Positions 43,228 to 52,372 of a stretch of DNA of 64,000 nt are shown here, piece after piece (within the stretch, counting starts at the first letter, position 1; every line of letters begins with the position of its first letter). A program made the position numbers and the translations under genes. Under the pieces are notes generated by a model. The model saw only the letters and a program-made list of their open reading frames with translations. It did not search any database and was not told where the DNA came from. The stretch spans positions 434,001 through 498,000 of the forward strand of contig NZ_RCUY01000002.1 of assembly GCF_003667575.1 (NCBI RefSeq), in the 5' to 3' direction. This DNA comes from Mycetocola lacteus. Lineage in GTDB: Bacteria > Actinomycetota > Actinomycetes > Actinomycetales > Microbacteriaceae.

Positions 43228-44367
43228 ATGCACACTCGTTTCGCCCGCGCGGCATCCGCGCTCGCTCTCTCCACGTTCATTATCGGGGCCGGTGCCGGGG
43301 CCGCCTTCGCCGCACCCGCCGCCGATGCCAACGCCGGCATCCCGGATAATGCGCTGCGCGCCTGCCTGGCCGAGCAGATTCCCGGTGGTGTCGTCACCCC
43401 GGAGTCGATCGCAGCGCTGACCACCATCGACTGCGCCGGTCGCGGGATCATCGACCTGACCGGGCTGGAACAGGCCACCGGCGCGACAGATATTGATCTC
43501 TCGAATAACCTGGTCGAGGACGTCCTACCGACCGCGCTCCAGAGCCTCACCGCCCAGCTGAACCTCTCGTCCAACCGCATCGCGGGCGTCCATGGTTTTG
43601 ACCCTGAGCGCGTTGATGTCACCAACCAGGATGTGACCATCGTGAGCGTCGACGCGAGCTACACGGACACCGAGTTCGTCTCGACCGCGATGGTTGTCCC
43701 CTTCGCAGAATCACCGGGATTTGAAAACCTCCTCACCGACGTGCCCTTTAAGGGCAACGCCGACGGTGACCGTCTGTTCCCGATTAGCGGACCCGACGAA
43801 ACGGTTGCACGTTACAACTTCTCCGACTCAACCGGCCGCTTCACCGGTGTGCTGAACTTCCCGCTGACGCGCTACACGGTGGCGATCACCCCGGTGACTA
43901 CCAGCGACATTCTCGCCGACGGCACCGCACGCGGTGCCGTCCGGATCACCCTCACCGACAAGTCGGGTGCCGGAGTTCCGGACGTAGCTTTCGGCTGGTC
44001 CCTCCCCGGCAACCTCTCCGTAGTAGAGCAGGGTGTGGGCTTCAGAACCGATGCCAACGGCGTCAACCTGCTGGAGGTCACCTCAGACCAGCCGGGTCCG
44101 CAGGAGCTGATTCTGAACATCGGTAACTCCACGTTCCCGCAGACGTTCACCTTCGTGGCACCCACGGCGGTGGTCACCGACCCGACCCCGACCGCAACGC
44201 CCGCGGCCGTTGCCGCGCCGGTTTCTAACCGTGGTGGTCAGCTGGCACACACCGGAGCCGCCAATTGGATGCCGCTGGCACTCGGAGCCGGAGTCCTGGC
44301 CCTCGCCGGTGCCGGACTAACCGTCCTGCGCGTGCGCCGTTCGCGCGCCGGAGTGAGCGCCGAATAG
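43228..44367 (+). CDS. Sortase-anchored surface protein with LRR-like and Ig-like domains (LAHTG)
   Basis: 379 residues. Signal peptide to about residue 28. Residues 38-125 look like a short leucine-rich repeat cap (IPDNALRACLAEQI, then LTGLEQATGATDIDLSNNLVEDV and LNLSSNRIAGVHGFD). Residues 225-312 resemble a bacterial Ig (Big-1) domain: GTARGAVRITLTDKSGAGVPDVAFGWSLPG. The Pro/Thr linker leads to LAHTG at 339-343, a helix and RVRRSR. Probably wall-anchored; ligand unknown. Confidence 0.82.
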   Translation: MHTRFARAASALALSTFIIGAGAGAAFAAPAADANAGIPDNALRACLAEQIPGGVVTPESIAALTTIDCAGRGIIDLTGLEQATGATDIDLSNNLVEDVLPTALQSLTAQLNLSSNRIAGVHGFDPERVDVTNQDVTIVSVDASYTDTEFVSTAMVVPFAESPGFENLLTDVPFKGNADGDRLFPISGPDETVARYNFSDSTGRFTGVLNFPLTRYTVAITPVTTSDILADGTARGAVRITLTDKSGAGVPDVAFGWSLPGNLSVVEQGVGFRTDANGVNLLEVTSDQPGPQELILNIGNSTFPQTFTFVAPTAVVTDPTPTATPAAVAAPVSNRGGQLAHTGAANWMPLALGAGVLALAGAGLTVLRVRRSRAGVSAE

Positions 44368-44381
44368 GCTCACCCCGATCA

Positions 44382-44412
44382 GGCCCCGGGCACCCACAGG
44401 GTGTCCGGGGCC
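44382..44412 (+). terminator. Hairpin after LAHTG surface gene
   Basis: GGCCCCGG / CCGGGGCC outer stem continued inward by CACCC / GGGTG with a G-T wobble; loop ACA. Confidence 0.7.
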
Positions 44413-44627
44413 TTGCCATGTTCGCCTGCCGGTGGTCACATTTTTGCACCCCGACCGGCCCGAATCCTGAGCCAGGACCACACCGATCTTGACCCCAAAT
44501 ACCGCGGCATGATCCGCGGCGTGTCGAGGCCGTATGGTCGGGCGTTCAGAACGGTGATTTGTAGGCCCCCGCACCCTCTAGGATGGGAGGTGTCCGGCAC
44601 CAGCTGCTTCGAGGAGAAACCGTACCC

Positions 44628-46955
44628 GTGACCGCTATTCCCCCCACCGTAGAGAACCAGGCCGCGTCTGCCGCGGCCGCCGAGGCCGATACCGTGGCCA
44701 ACGCGATCGCCACCCCGGAACGCGAGCAGCCGTATGCGGCGCTTGGTCTGACCGAGGGCGAATACCTCAAGATCCGTGAAATCCTCGGCCGCCGCCCTAC
44801 CTCGGGCGAGCTGGCCATGTACTCGGTTATGTGGAGCGAGCACTGCTCCTATAAGTCGAGCAAGAACTACCTCCGGAAGTTTGGCAAGAAGGTCACCCCG
44901 GAGATGACCAAGAACCTCATGGTTGGCATGGGCGAGAACGCCGGCGTGGTGGACATCGGTCAGGGATGGGCGGTGACCTTCAAGGTCGAGTCGCACAACA
45001 GCCCGAGCTATGTGGAGCCCTTCCAGGGTGCCGCGACCGGTGTCGGCGGAATCGTCCGTGACATCATCTCGATGGGTGCCCGTCCGGTGGCCGTCATGGA
45101 CCAGCTGCGCTTCGGCGACATCGACCACCCCGACACCGCACGCGTCCTGCACGGTGTGACCGGCGGTATCTCCTTCTACGGCAACTGCCTGGGCCTGCCC
45201 AACATCGGCGGCGAGACCGTGTTTGACCCGATCTACCAGGGCAACCCGCTGGTCAACGCCCTCGCCGTGGGAGTGCTGCGCCACGAGGATCTGCACCTCG
45301 CCAACGCCTCGGGCGTGGGCAACAAGGTGGTCCTGTTTGGTGCCCGCACCGGTGCCGATGGCATCGGTGGCGCCTCGATCCTCTCCTCGGTTGCCTTCGA
45401 GGAGGACGGCCCCTCCAAGCGTCCCGCCGTTCAGGTCGGCGACCCCTTCGCCGAGAAGGTGCTGATCGAGTGCTGCCTCGAGATGTACCGCGATGAGCTG
45501 GTTGAAGGCATCCAGGACCTCGGTGCCGCGGGCATCTCCTGCGCCACGAGCGAGCTGGCCGCAAACGGCGATGGCGGCATGTTCGTCGAGCTGAGCAACA
45601 CCCTGCTGCGCAACCCGAACCTGACCCCCGAGGAAATCCTCATGTCGGAGTCGCAGGAGCGCATGATGGCCGTGGTCACCCCCGAGAAGCTCGACGCCTT
45701 CCTGGCCGTCGCCGCGAAGTGGGATGTGGAGACCTCGGTCATGGGTGAGGTGACCGACACCGGCCGCCTGATCATCAACTGGCACGGCGAGGAGATCGTC
45801 AACGTAGACCCCACCACCGTCGCGGTGGACGGCCCGGTTTACGACCGCCCGGTTGCCTACCCGACCTGGCTCGACGCCCTGCGCGCCGACCGCGGCGAGG
45901 CCCTGCCCCGCGCCACCGAAGGCACCGAGCTGCGCGAGCAGTTCCTCTCGATCGTCGCATCGCCGAACCAGGCCGATAAGTCCTGGATCACCGACCAGTA
46001 CGACTACTACGTGCTCGGCAACACCGCGCTGTCCTTCCCCGATGACGGCGGCATGATCCGCGTCGACGAGGAGACCGGCCTGGGTATCGCCATCGCGACC
46101 GACGCCAACGGCCGCTTCTGCCAGCTGGACCCGCGTCAGGGTGCCAAGCTTGCCCTGGCCGAGGCCTACCGCAACGTGGCCGTGACCGGCGCGGTTCCCG
46201 CCGCCGTGACCGACTGCCTGAACTTCGGTTCCCCCGAGAACCCCGAGGTCATGTGGCAGTTCTCCGAGGCCGTGGACGGCCTCTCGGACGCCTGCCTCGA
46301 GCTGGGAATCCCGGTGACCGGCGGTAACGTCTCCTTCTACAACCAGACCGGTGACACCCCGATCTTCCCGACCCCCGTGGTCGGTGTGCTCGGCGTGATC
46401 GACGACGTCGCTGACCGCACCCCGAGCGGATGGCAGGACGACGGCGAGAACCTCTACCTCCTGGGCACCACCCGCGAGGAGCTCTCCGGTTCGGCCTGGG
46501 CCGGCACCGTGCACGGCCACCTCGGTGGAACCCCGCCCGAGGTGGACCTGCCCGGCGAGATCGTCCTGGGTGAGCTGCTGCGTGCAGCGTCGGCCGAGGG
46601 CCTCGTCAGCGCCGCCCACGACCTCGCCGACGGCGGTCTCGCACAGACCCTCGCCGAGGGTGTTCTGCGCTTCGGCGTGGGTGCCCGCATCTGGCTGGGC
46701 GACATCATCGAGCGTGACGGCGTGGACACCACCACCGCCCTGTTCTCCGAGTCGACCGGCCGCGTGCTGGTCTCGGTGCGCCGCGAGGACGACGTTCGCT
46801 TCCGCGGACTGTGCGAGGGCCGCGGCTACCCGGTGCAGCGCATCGGTGTCACCGACGCCTCCTCGAACACCCTCGAGGTCCAGGATGTCTTCACCGTGGG
46901 CCTCGACGAGCTGCGCACCGCACACGTCGACACCCTGCCCAAGCGCTTCGCCTAG
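44628..46955 (+). CDS. purL: Phosphoribosylformylglycinamidine synthase subunit PurL
   Basis: 775 residues from GTG 44628, with GAGGAG upstream. Small (PurSQL-type) Pur[68 protein letters not shown], then repeat half [19 protein letters not shown] and [16 protein letters not shown]. It uses ammonia from PurQ to make FGAM. It lies about 4 kb from purSQ rather than in the same operon. Confidence 0.96.
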   Translation: MTAIPPTVENQAASAAAAEADTVANAIATPEREQPYAALGLTEGEYLKIREILGRRPTSGELAMYSVMWSEHCSYKSSKNYLRKFGKKVTPEMTKNLMVGMGENAGVVDIGQGWAVTFKVESHNSPSYVEPFQGAATGVGGIVRDIISMGARPVAVMDQLRFGDIDHPDTARVLHGVTGGISFYGNCLGLPNIGGETVFDPIYQGNPLVNALAVGVLRHEDLHLANASGVGNKVVLFGARTGADGIGGASILSSVAFEEDGPSKRPAVQVGDPFAEKVLIECCLEMYRDELVEGIQDLGAAGISCATSELAANGDGGMFVELSNTLLRNPNLTPEEILMSESQERMMAVVTPEKLDAFLAVAAKWDVETSVMGEVTDTGRLIINWHGEEIVNVDPTTVAVDGPVYDRPVAYPTWLDALRADRGEALPRATEGTELREQFLSIVASPNQADKSWITDQYDYYVLGNTALSFPDDGGMIRVDEETGLGIAIATDANGRFCQLDPRQGAKLALAEAYRNVAVTGAVPAAVTDCLNFGSPENPEVMWQFSEAVDGLSDACLELGIPVTGGNVSFYNQTGDTPIFPTPVVGVLGVIDDVADRTPSGWQDDGENLYLLGTTREELSGSAWAGTVHGHLGGTPPEVDLPGEIVLGELLRAASAEGLVSAAHDLADGGLAQTLAEGVLRFGVGARIWLGDIIERDGVDTTTALFSESTGRVLVSVRREDDVRFRGLCEGRGYPVQRIGVTDASSNTLEVQDVFTVGLDELRTAHVDTLPKRFA

Positions 46956-46973
46956 CGAGTAGCGAATACGGCG

Positions 46974-47003
46974 GCGGGCCGGGCACTTCGGTGCCCGGCC
47001 CGC
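46974..47003 (+). terminator. UUCG-capped terminator after purL
   Basis: 13-bp perfect stem GCGGGCCGGGCAC, TTCG loop, GTGCCCGGCCCGC, followed by TTCGTGTTTT. Confidence 0.92.
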
Positions 47004-47037
47004 TTCGTGTTTTCCCCTAGACTCTCGGATATCGATC
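46986..47037 (+). repeat. Direct repeat copy A (half terminator plus promoter)
   Basis: From the terminator loop (CTTCGG) through CCCCTAGACTCTC to ATCGAT. It matches copy B at 48518-48573 over 24 identical bases and most of the rest. Confidence 0.8.
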
Positions 47038-47068
47038 GCCGCAGGACGCGGCGAGGTGGGAGAGGGCC

Positions 47069-48493
47069 ATGCGAACAACCCGGGCGGGGTATGAGGGCCG
47101 AACCTCGCAAAACGTGGCCCGATTCGAGCGGATCCGATACGCCACCGCTGGGCGGTTCGAGCCGCCAGTGGCGGTGCCAGCGGCGGTGCCAGCGCGAACG
47201 TCATCGGACGCGGCGGACCCGCAGCTACCGGATGAGGCCACGGCCGACACGCAGCTGTATGCCGGGACCTCGGCGAACATGAATGTGACGCTCCCCAATG
47301 ATCGTCCGGTAGCCTGCCCGCAGCGCTTCTCCCCCGTGCTCTCGCACCTGCTGAGGCAGTCCCCCGAGTCGCTGAATCAGACCGAGAACTGCCAGGTGTT
47401 ATCGATCATCACCCCGCAGGATGCTGAGGCCACGTCCTCGCTACCGGTGATGGTGTGGGTGCATGGAGGTGCCTATTCGACCGGTGCCGGTTCGGTGCCG
47501 ATTTATGATCCGGCACTGTTGGTGTCCGAGCAGAACGTGATTGTGGTGCAGGTCACCTACCGGCTGGGGGTGTTTGGATTTCTCGGCCATGATTCCGGCG
47601 TCCCGGCAAACCTTGGCCTTCTGGATCTCACTGTTGCCCTGGAGTGGGTGCGCTCAAACATCGCGGCTTTTGGCGGAGACCCGGATTTGGTGACCCTATT
47701 CGGACAGTCGGCCGGCGGGGATGCGATCGCCCATCTGATGATCGCTCAGGGTACGACAAACCTGTTTCGACGGGCAATTATTCAGAGTGCCCCGGTGGGC
47801 ATCAGTCGGCACCGGCGAACGGTAGTCACGGCCGCGCGGTCAATATCCCGACCTCCCATGGAAGCCTCGGTTAGCGAGCTGGTCGACCATCACAGCCGCA
47901 TCGAACGCGCGGTATCCTGGCGAGGGTTTGCCGGGCAGCTGCCGTTTGGGCCCGAGTATGGCGCGGCCCCGCTGCCCTCTGCCGCGGCACGAGAGGCGGC
48001 CTGGCGCGAATCCGCTCCTCGCATTGATGTCTTGATCGGGCACACCACCGAGGAAACCGGCCTCTACCTCCCCTTGCTCCCCGGGCTGCGGCGCATTCGC
48101 CGCCACTCGGTTCTCGGCCGCCTGATGCGCGCCCTTCTGATTGTGCCGACAACCTACGTCGTCTATGGACTGCCACTGCGCAATTTCGGTCGGCGGCTGG
48201 CGCGCGCTGGGGGAAACGTGACCCGTTATCGATACCGCTGGGCATCCCCCGCGAGCAAAACCGGCCCCGCCCATATGAGCGAGTTGGTGTTGCTTCTGGG
48301 CTCCGTCGAAGCCTGGGCAGGCACCGCATTCGACTGCGATACTCAGGAACCAGAATCCGAGCGTCTGGGCCGTCTGATGCGCGCACACTGGGCGACGTTC
48401 GCCAGGACTGGCCACGTTGCCTCGGCCCTCACCGCTGAGAGCCGCGACCTCATTAGGTTCACGAAGACTCGGGCTGGTCGAGTCCGCTCCTAG
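47069..48493 (+). CDS. Type B carboxylesterase/lipase
   Basis: 474 residues, shorter than the usual 500-550. MVWVHGGAY (oxyanion, 132-136), then YRLGVFGFL and the nucleophile Ser214 in LFGQSAGGDA. The acid is likely a Glu in TTEETGLYLP and the His is in PAHMSEL. GGTGGGAGAGGG precedes the ATG. The C-terminal half between the acid and the His is short. No signal peptide, so intracellular. It is bracketed by a 50-bp direct repeat. Confidence 0.87.
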   Translation: MRTTRAGYEGRTSQNVARFERIRYATAGRFEPPVAVPAAVPARTSSDAADPQLPDEATADTQLYAGTSANMNVTLPNDRPVACPQRFSPVLSHLLRQSPESLNQTENCQVLSIITPQDAEATSSLPVMVWVHGGAYSTGAGSVPIYDPALLVSEQNVIVVQVTYRLGVFGFLGHDSGVPANLGLLDLTVALEWVRSNIAAFGGDPDLVTLFGQSAGGDAIAHLMIAQGTTNLFRRAIIQSAPVGISRHRRTVVTAARSISRPPMEASVSELVDHHSRIERAVSWRGFAGQLPFGPEYGAAPLPSAAAREAAWRESAPRIDVLIGHTTEETGLYLPLLPGLRRIRRHSVLGRLMRALLIVPTTYVVYGLPLRNFGRRLARAGGNVTRYRYRWASPASKTGPAHMSELVLLLGSVEAWAGTAFDCDTQEPESERLGRLMRAHWATFARTGHVASALTAESRDLIRFTKTRAGRVRS

Positions 48494-48517
48494 TCTTTGG
48501 CCGTTGGCGAACCAGTT

Positions 48518-48573
48518 CTTCGGTGCCCGGCCCGCTTCGTGCCGTCCCCTAGACTCTCAGTCGGGTATCGATG
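48518..48573 (+). repeat. Direct repeat copy B upstream of the next gene
   Basis: CTTCGGTGCCCGGCCCGCTT is identical to copy A, then CCCCTAGACTCTC and TATCGATGG. Here only the right half of the terminator hairpin is present, so no stem forms. Confidence 0.8.
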
Positions 48574-48600
48574 GACGATCCCGAGAGCCGAGGAATTGAA

Positions 48601-49671
48601 ATGACGGAGTCGCCGCGGAATAGGGCCGGCCAAAATTGCGGCGCGCCGGTTTTTTCCGGGCAGGATTGCCCCGAGCAAGATCGGGCACGGCAGGATAGTT
48701 CAGGGCAGGATTGCCCCGAGCAGACTCGGGCACGACACGCCTGCTTTTCTGTTGGCATGATCCGAGCGGGCGAATTGCGGGGTCATTTTGTGGGCGGTGG
48801 CGACCGTCACCCGCCGGCGCGGACGAGCACCGGCCCGGAATCCGACCGAAACTGGGAATGGGACTGGGCTGTGGAACCCGCTCACGTTGCGGCCGAGTGG
48901 AGCGGATACGCCGAGCGCCTCCCGGTGGCGGAAGCCCACGAAATCCTCGAATCCTGGGATGCGCTCTGGGCACCCGCGGATCTGGTATTTCCCGCATTTT
49001 TCTGGCTCTTTGGGGACCCGATGCGCTGGGACTCCATGCACCGTTCGGGCCGCACGCGGCGGCGGTGGATCGGATGGGATTCGCCGCTCAACCTGCCCCC
49101 GGCACTCCCCGAGCCCTGGGCGATGACCCTGCGCACTTCGGAGCTAGCTACCGCGCTCGCGCTCGGCCAGGCTCTGCGCCCCACTGACAGTTCGGCGACG
49201 TTCGCCGAACTCCTCGCGCTCGAAGCGCCCCTGCACGAGTATTCGGTGCGGCTCGCGGCACTGGATCTGGCCTGGGCAATCATCCCCCGCACGGGCAGTC
49301 TGATCGAATCGAACACCTGTGACAACCGCCACAGAGCTGAGGCACACGGCACAGAGCAGTGCGCGAGCTTCGCTCCACTGACCTATTCGGCCGCGGAACT
49401 CGCGCCACGCGCGATCACCCTGTTTCACGAGTGGCAGGACCCGAGACGGTACCGCCTGCGCCGTTTTCGCATCGAAACTCACGCCCGCACAACCGACGTC
49501 GCTACGCTCGGAGTCATCGCGGTGAGTGCGCTCCTGCAACACACCCCGTATACACTCGCGCTGGTCCGGCCCGGTCAGCTCTGGCATCCCGCTCCCGGTG
49601 ACCCCTGGCGTGAGGTTCGCACCCTCGTGGAGCGATACCCGGGCTGGAACTACGCGAGTGATCTGAAATGA
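48601..49671 (+). CDS. Hypothetical protein with N-terminal tandem peptide repeat
   Basis: 356 residues from ATG 48601 (GAGGA upstream). Residues about 17-52 contain two copies of a 15-residue unit with SGQDCPEQ and RAR. The rest is soluble, Trp- and Arg-rich (NWEWDWAVEPAHVAAEWSGYAERLPVAEAHEILESWDALW, then PDPMRW), without transmembrane segments. Family not recognised. It uses copy B of the repeat as its upstream region, and its codon use is close to its neighbours. Confidence 0.7.
   Translation: MTESPRNRAGQNCGAPVFSGQDCPEQDRARQDSSGQDCPEQTRARHACFSVGMIRAGELRGHFVGGGDRHPPARTSTGPESDRNWEWDWAVEPAHVAAEWSGYAERLPVAEAHEILESWDALWAPADLVFPAFFWLFGDPMRWDSMHRSGRTRRRWIGWDSPLNLPPALPEPWAMTLRTSELATALALGQALRPTDSSATFAELLALEAPLHEYSVRLAALDLAWAIIPRTGSLIESNTCDNRHRAEAHGTEQCASFAPLTYSAAELAPRAITLFHEWQDPRRYRLRRFRIETHARTTDVATLGVIAVSALLQHTPYTLALVRPGQLWHPAPGDPWREVRTLVERYPGWNYASDLK
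48658..48748 (+). repeat. Two 45-bp in-frame repeats
   Basis: GGGCAGGATTGCCCCGAGCA occurs at 48658 and again at 48703. Each copy contains a small inverted repeat CCCGAG..TCGGG. The 45-bp period keeps the frame, adding 15 residues per copy. Confidence 0.75.
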
Positions 49672-49999
49672 AGTCCAGACACGGAATAACCCTCACCACT
49701 GCAGCTAAGGATTATTGAAATGAGCTCGTAAAGGGTTGGGGAAACCTAGGCGAATCGGCTCTTGCCCACTCGAGACGAAGGTGAGCTCATCACCGAGGCG
49801 CTTTCGGCTGCCTGATTTGTCTTTCTCGATGCGCGATCCGACAGGGTTTTACCTCCAGCAATTGAGGAAATCCGCGCGCCTCGAACAACAAATCGCCGTG
49901 CGCTTGCACCGCTCTTTTCTTGCTTGGTCGTCATACATTCCTCACTTTCGATTCACCCGAAGTTGATACCGCGAGTATACGTGATCTCAGTTACGTGCT
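49672..49999. other. Accessory intergenic stretch, AT-richer
   Basis: 328 bp of visibly lower GC than the flanks. It holds one weakly supported minus-strand small ORF (49746-49934) and nothing else I recognise: no tRNA, no repeat, no attachment site. Confidence 0.5.
49746..49934 (-). CDS. Hypothetical 62-aa protein
   Basis: ATG 49934 follows GTGAGGA at 4 bases. The product is basic, with ASARRFVVRG, GGKTLSDRASRKTNQAAES and a Ser/Arg-rich tail. No membrane segment. Codon use is mixed and coding status is uncertain; an overlapping plus-strand ORF (49736-49966) has no ribosome site and looks worse. Confidence 0.35.
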   Translation of the reverse strand: MTTKQEKSGASARRFVVRGARISSIAGGKTLSDRASRKTNQAAESASVMSSPSSRVGKSRFA

Positions 50000-51412
50000 C
50001 TAGGTCCTTGCATTGAAGATTCGTCTCACGAGCCCTGCGCTCACAAGGAGAAACGCAAGTACCAGCGAAGTGATGAACCCAACCCACCACAGGATGAGAA
50101 GGGGGCCAAGATGGAGCTTCCCAACCAAGCTTCCCGCCATAGCAAACAAAAGCAGGGCGCACGTCATGAGCATGATGCGCAGCGGTACCAATACTCGTGA
50201 GGTCGACACATTCTCTGACGTTGAGGCAAGGAAGCTGATAAAGACCGCTGGTACGGCTAGAAAGAGGGCAGCAGCGTTCCCACCCACTTCTCTCAGTGTC
50301 GGTGTGGCCCCGTCCAGAAACAGCGCGAGAAAAAAAATGAGGGCGGTGAGGGACGTCACGAATAGGGTCACCACCCGCAGCCCTCTCCAGGGAACCGCAA
50401 GCCGCACGATTGCATCATCTTTAGGCAGAAAACCGTAGGCACCATGGACGTGAGCCACCGGCACTCCAGAATCGTCATCCAGCGTAGGTCCGAAAACGGG
50501 ATTCGGGACATCGGAGCTTGGGAGGTGAAGGCTTCGCACGTCCAATTGCGGCGGTGTCTGGAATTCAAGGTGGTATGAGGCTGTCGCGTGGGGCATGTGC
50601 ATGTTGATGACGATCTCTTTTTCGGCCCATCCGATTGCCACGAATAGGTTCAAGAATCTCGCTTTTATGCTTTGCTCTTCCTCGATGACCCAGTGGTAGG
50701 AGAATTTCACAACCTGCCGAATCCCGCTATCTCGAGCAGGCACGAGGCCGATAAGGAGAAAGCTCGACGCTAGTTTCTCTACAAGGTCAACAACATCGTT
50801 TGATAAGAAGATGTCTTCCGCCCAGATCTGCTCCCCATTCCACCGTCCCGCCTCACACAGCTCTCGTACCTGTGCCGAATACTTCATTCCCGCGTCCGAC
50901 AAAATCACCCGCACGATCCGCTCAAGCTCATCACTTCTCCTCACCCCGGAAGCCTCAAGCAAGACCAAAACGGTTTCATGCATAAGAGGGTTGCTCTCGG
51001 ATGCTCCCATGAGTGGCAAAGAGTTTCCGTGCGCATCTACGGCGTCGAGATGACGCATTGGCCCCTTGGCGATGAACGCCAGGGGGACCATCAACAACCC
51101 GTGAACATCGTTGATGTCGGTGCGTACGCGTTCGGTCTGGTCATACGCGAGCAACGGCTCGGGAACCGGCGTGCAGTCAATCGAGTGTTTGAGTCGCCCG
51201 CGTTCCCCTTCAAGCGGGTGCACACTGTCCACTCGTCGGTGAACCCACTGGGGCCACTTATCGATCACATCAGCCAATGCCCGAGCCGCCAATGCCTCGA
51301 TATCGCTTTGACCAATTCCGATGTCTGAATCACGGTTGACGGAAAGAATCGGCGATTGGCTGACGTTTCGTTCACCCAAGCCCAGAAAACGCATGACACG
51401 CCACAATCGCAT
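50000..51412 (-). CDS. Hypothetical membrane protein, accessory
   Basis: 470 residues from ATG 51412, chosen for GAGGAG 8 bases upstream; a longer frame begins 54 bases earlier. About 355 soluble residues, then four hydrophobic helices at the C-terminus (VVTLFVTSLTALIFFLALFLD, NAAALFLAVPAVFISFLA, LMTCALLLFAMAGSLVGK and LLILWWVGFITSLVLAFLL). Base composition is less GC-rich than neighbours, consistent with acquisition. No domain recognised. Confidence 0.72.
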   Translation of the reverse strand: MRLWRVMRFLGLGERNVSQSPILSVNRDSDIGIGQSDIEALAARALADVIDKWPQWVHRRVDSVHPLEGERGRLKHSIDCTPVPEPLLAYDQTERVRTDINDVHGLLMVPLAFIAKGPMRHLDAVDAHGNSLPLMGASESNPLMHETVLVLLEASGVRRSDELERIVRVILSDAGMKYSAQVRELCEAGRWNGEQIWAEDIFLSNDVVDLVEKLASSFLLIGLVPARDSGIRQVVKFSYHWVIEEEQSIKARFLNLFVAIGWAEKEIVINMHMPHATASYHLEFQTPPQLDVRSLHLPSSDVPNPVFGPTLDDDSGVPVAHVHGAYGFLPKDDAIVRLAVPWRGLRVVTLFVTSLTALIFFLALFLDGATPTLREVGGNAAALFLAVPAVFISFLASTSENVSTSRVLVPLRIMLMTCALLLFAMAGSLVGKLHLGPLLILWWVGFITSLVLAFLLVSAGLVRRIFNART

Positions 51413-51591
51413 TGCCCCGCTCCTCGTAGAATCACCCTCTGCATTACAGAATATGAGGATTCGCAATTACCTCCGGCAGGTTTTCCGCCCGACTGTGGAG
51501 AACGACCCGGGAAGGGGAGCCTGTGGAGGAACGAGCTAGCCCGAAGGGAAGCCGAGAAGGAGCAGGCTACTCCGGGGGGGGACGGAACGAG

Positions 51592-52251
51592 CTAGGCGGG
51601 GATCGGCTCGGTGAAGGCCTGGACGATGCGGGCGATGGTGTCCGAAACTTCGTCAATGGTGTCCGGGCCGGGGTTGCTTGAGCCGGCGAGCATGACGCGG
51701 GTGATGCCATCCGAGTAGATAGCCCCGAGCACCTGGGAGAGCTCACGCGAGTCCATGGTGAAGCGCAGCCCCACCATCGCGACCAGCTCGTCCAGGCGGG
51801 CACCGAGCATCGACATGGCGCGGTTCTCGCCCGAGATATAGGTTTTACCTACCTCGGGGTCGCGCAGCGCGAGCATCTGGAACTCGCTCTGCATCAGGCA
51901 CCAGGAGCGGTTATCGGGCTGTAGACCGAGGAAGTCTCGCACGATGCCGGAGATTTGATCGGTGGTGATCTGGCCACGCTCGGGAAGGTAGGCGGTCAGT
52001 CCCGCCTCGAGGCGGTCGAAGCGCACCTGGTTTTCACGGTCGGCGAGGGCGAAGAACAGCTCCTCCTTGGACTCGAAGTTGGAGTAGAAGGCACCACGGG
52101 TGAAACCGGCCTGCTCGGTGATCTGCTCGACGGTCGCCGCGGCGATCCCATGCTCGGCAAACACGTCATAGGCGGCATCGATGAGGCGATCGCGGGTCCG
52201 CTTACGACGTGCACTTTCGACGACCGGCGTTTCTCCCGTATCTGCACTCAT
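51592..52251 (-). CDS. TetR-family transcriptional regulator
   Basis: 219 residues from ATG 52251 with GAGGA upstream; a longer frame runs through the operators. The helix-turn-helix is RDRLIDAAYDVFAEHGIAAATVEQITEQAGFTRGAFYSNFESKEELF. The C-terminal part has LMQSEFQMLALRDPEV. It diverges from the MMPL exporter and three palindromes lie between them, so it is the likely repressor of both directions. Confidence 0.92.
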   Translation of the reverse strand: MSADTGETPVVESARRKRTRDRLIDAAYDVFAEHGIAAATVEQITEQAGFTRGAFYSNFESKEELFFALADRENQVRFDRLEAGLTAYLPERGQITTDQISGIVRDFLGLQPDNRSWCLMQSEFQMLALRDPEVGKTYISGENRAMSMLGARLDELVAMVGLRFTMDSRELSQVLGAIYSDGITRVMLAGSSNPGPDTIDEVSDTIARIVQAFTEPIPA

Positions 52252-52281
52252 AAAATCCTCAGCTTTCTCCACTACAAATTG

Positions 52282-52332
52282 CGATACACCGATGTATCGA
52301 ATACATTTGTGTATTGAATACACTAGCGTATC
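52282..52332. promoter_or_regulatory. Three tandem TetR-type operators, 17-bp spacing
   Basis: CGATACACCGATGTATCG (52282-52299), AATACATTTGTGTATT (52300-52315) and AATACACTAGCGTATC (52317-52332) share the form ATACA-N4-TGTAT. Their centres are at 52290.5, 52307.5 and 52324.5, exactly 17 bp apart. The third copy is imperfect in its right arm. Confidence 0.75.
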
Positions 52333-52372
52333 CAAACTTTTCCCACGAGCCCCCTCGTTCAGGAGTTATTTC

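Noticed and set aside
44436-47204. 922-codon minus-strand ORF opposite purL
   Set aside because: Shadow of purL: high-GC codons leave the opposite strand open. Its protein is a low-complexity Gly/Val/His/Asp composition without domains.
47069-48493. Insertion sequence bracketed by the 50-bp direct repeat
   Set aside because: No transposase and no terminal inverted repeats; the repeat is a terminator-promoter duplication, too long for a target-site duplication.
49736-49966. 76-codon plus-strand ORF
   Set aside because: No ribosome site and unlikely composition; the overlapping minus-strand ORF is slightly better.
52252-52335. Longer start for the TetR gene at 52335
   Set aside because: The extra codons are the operator palindromes; ATG 52251 has a ribosome site.
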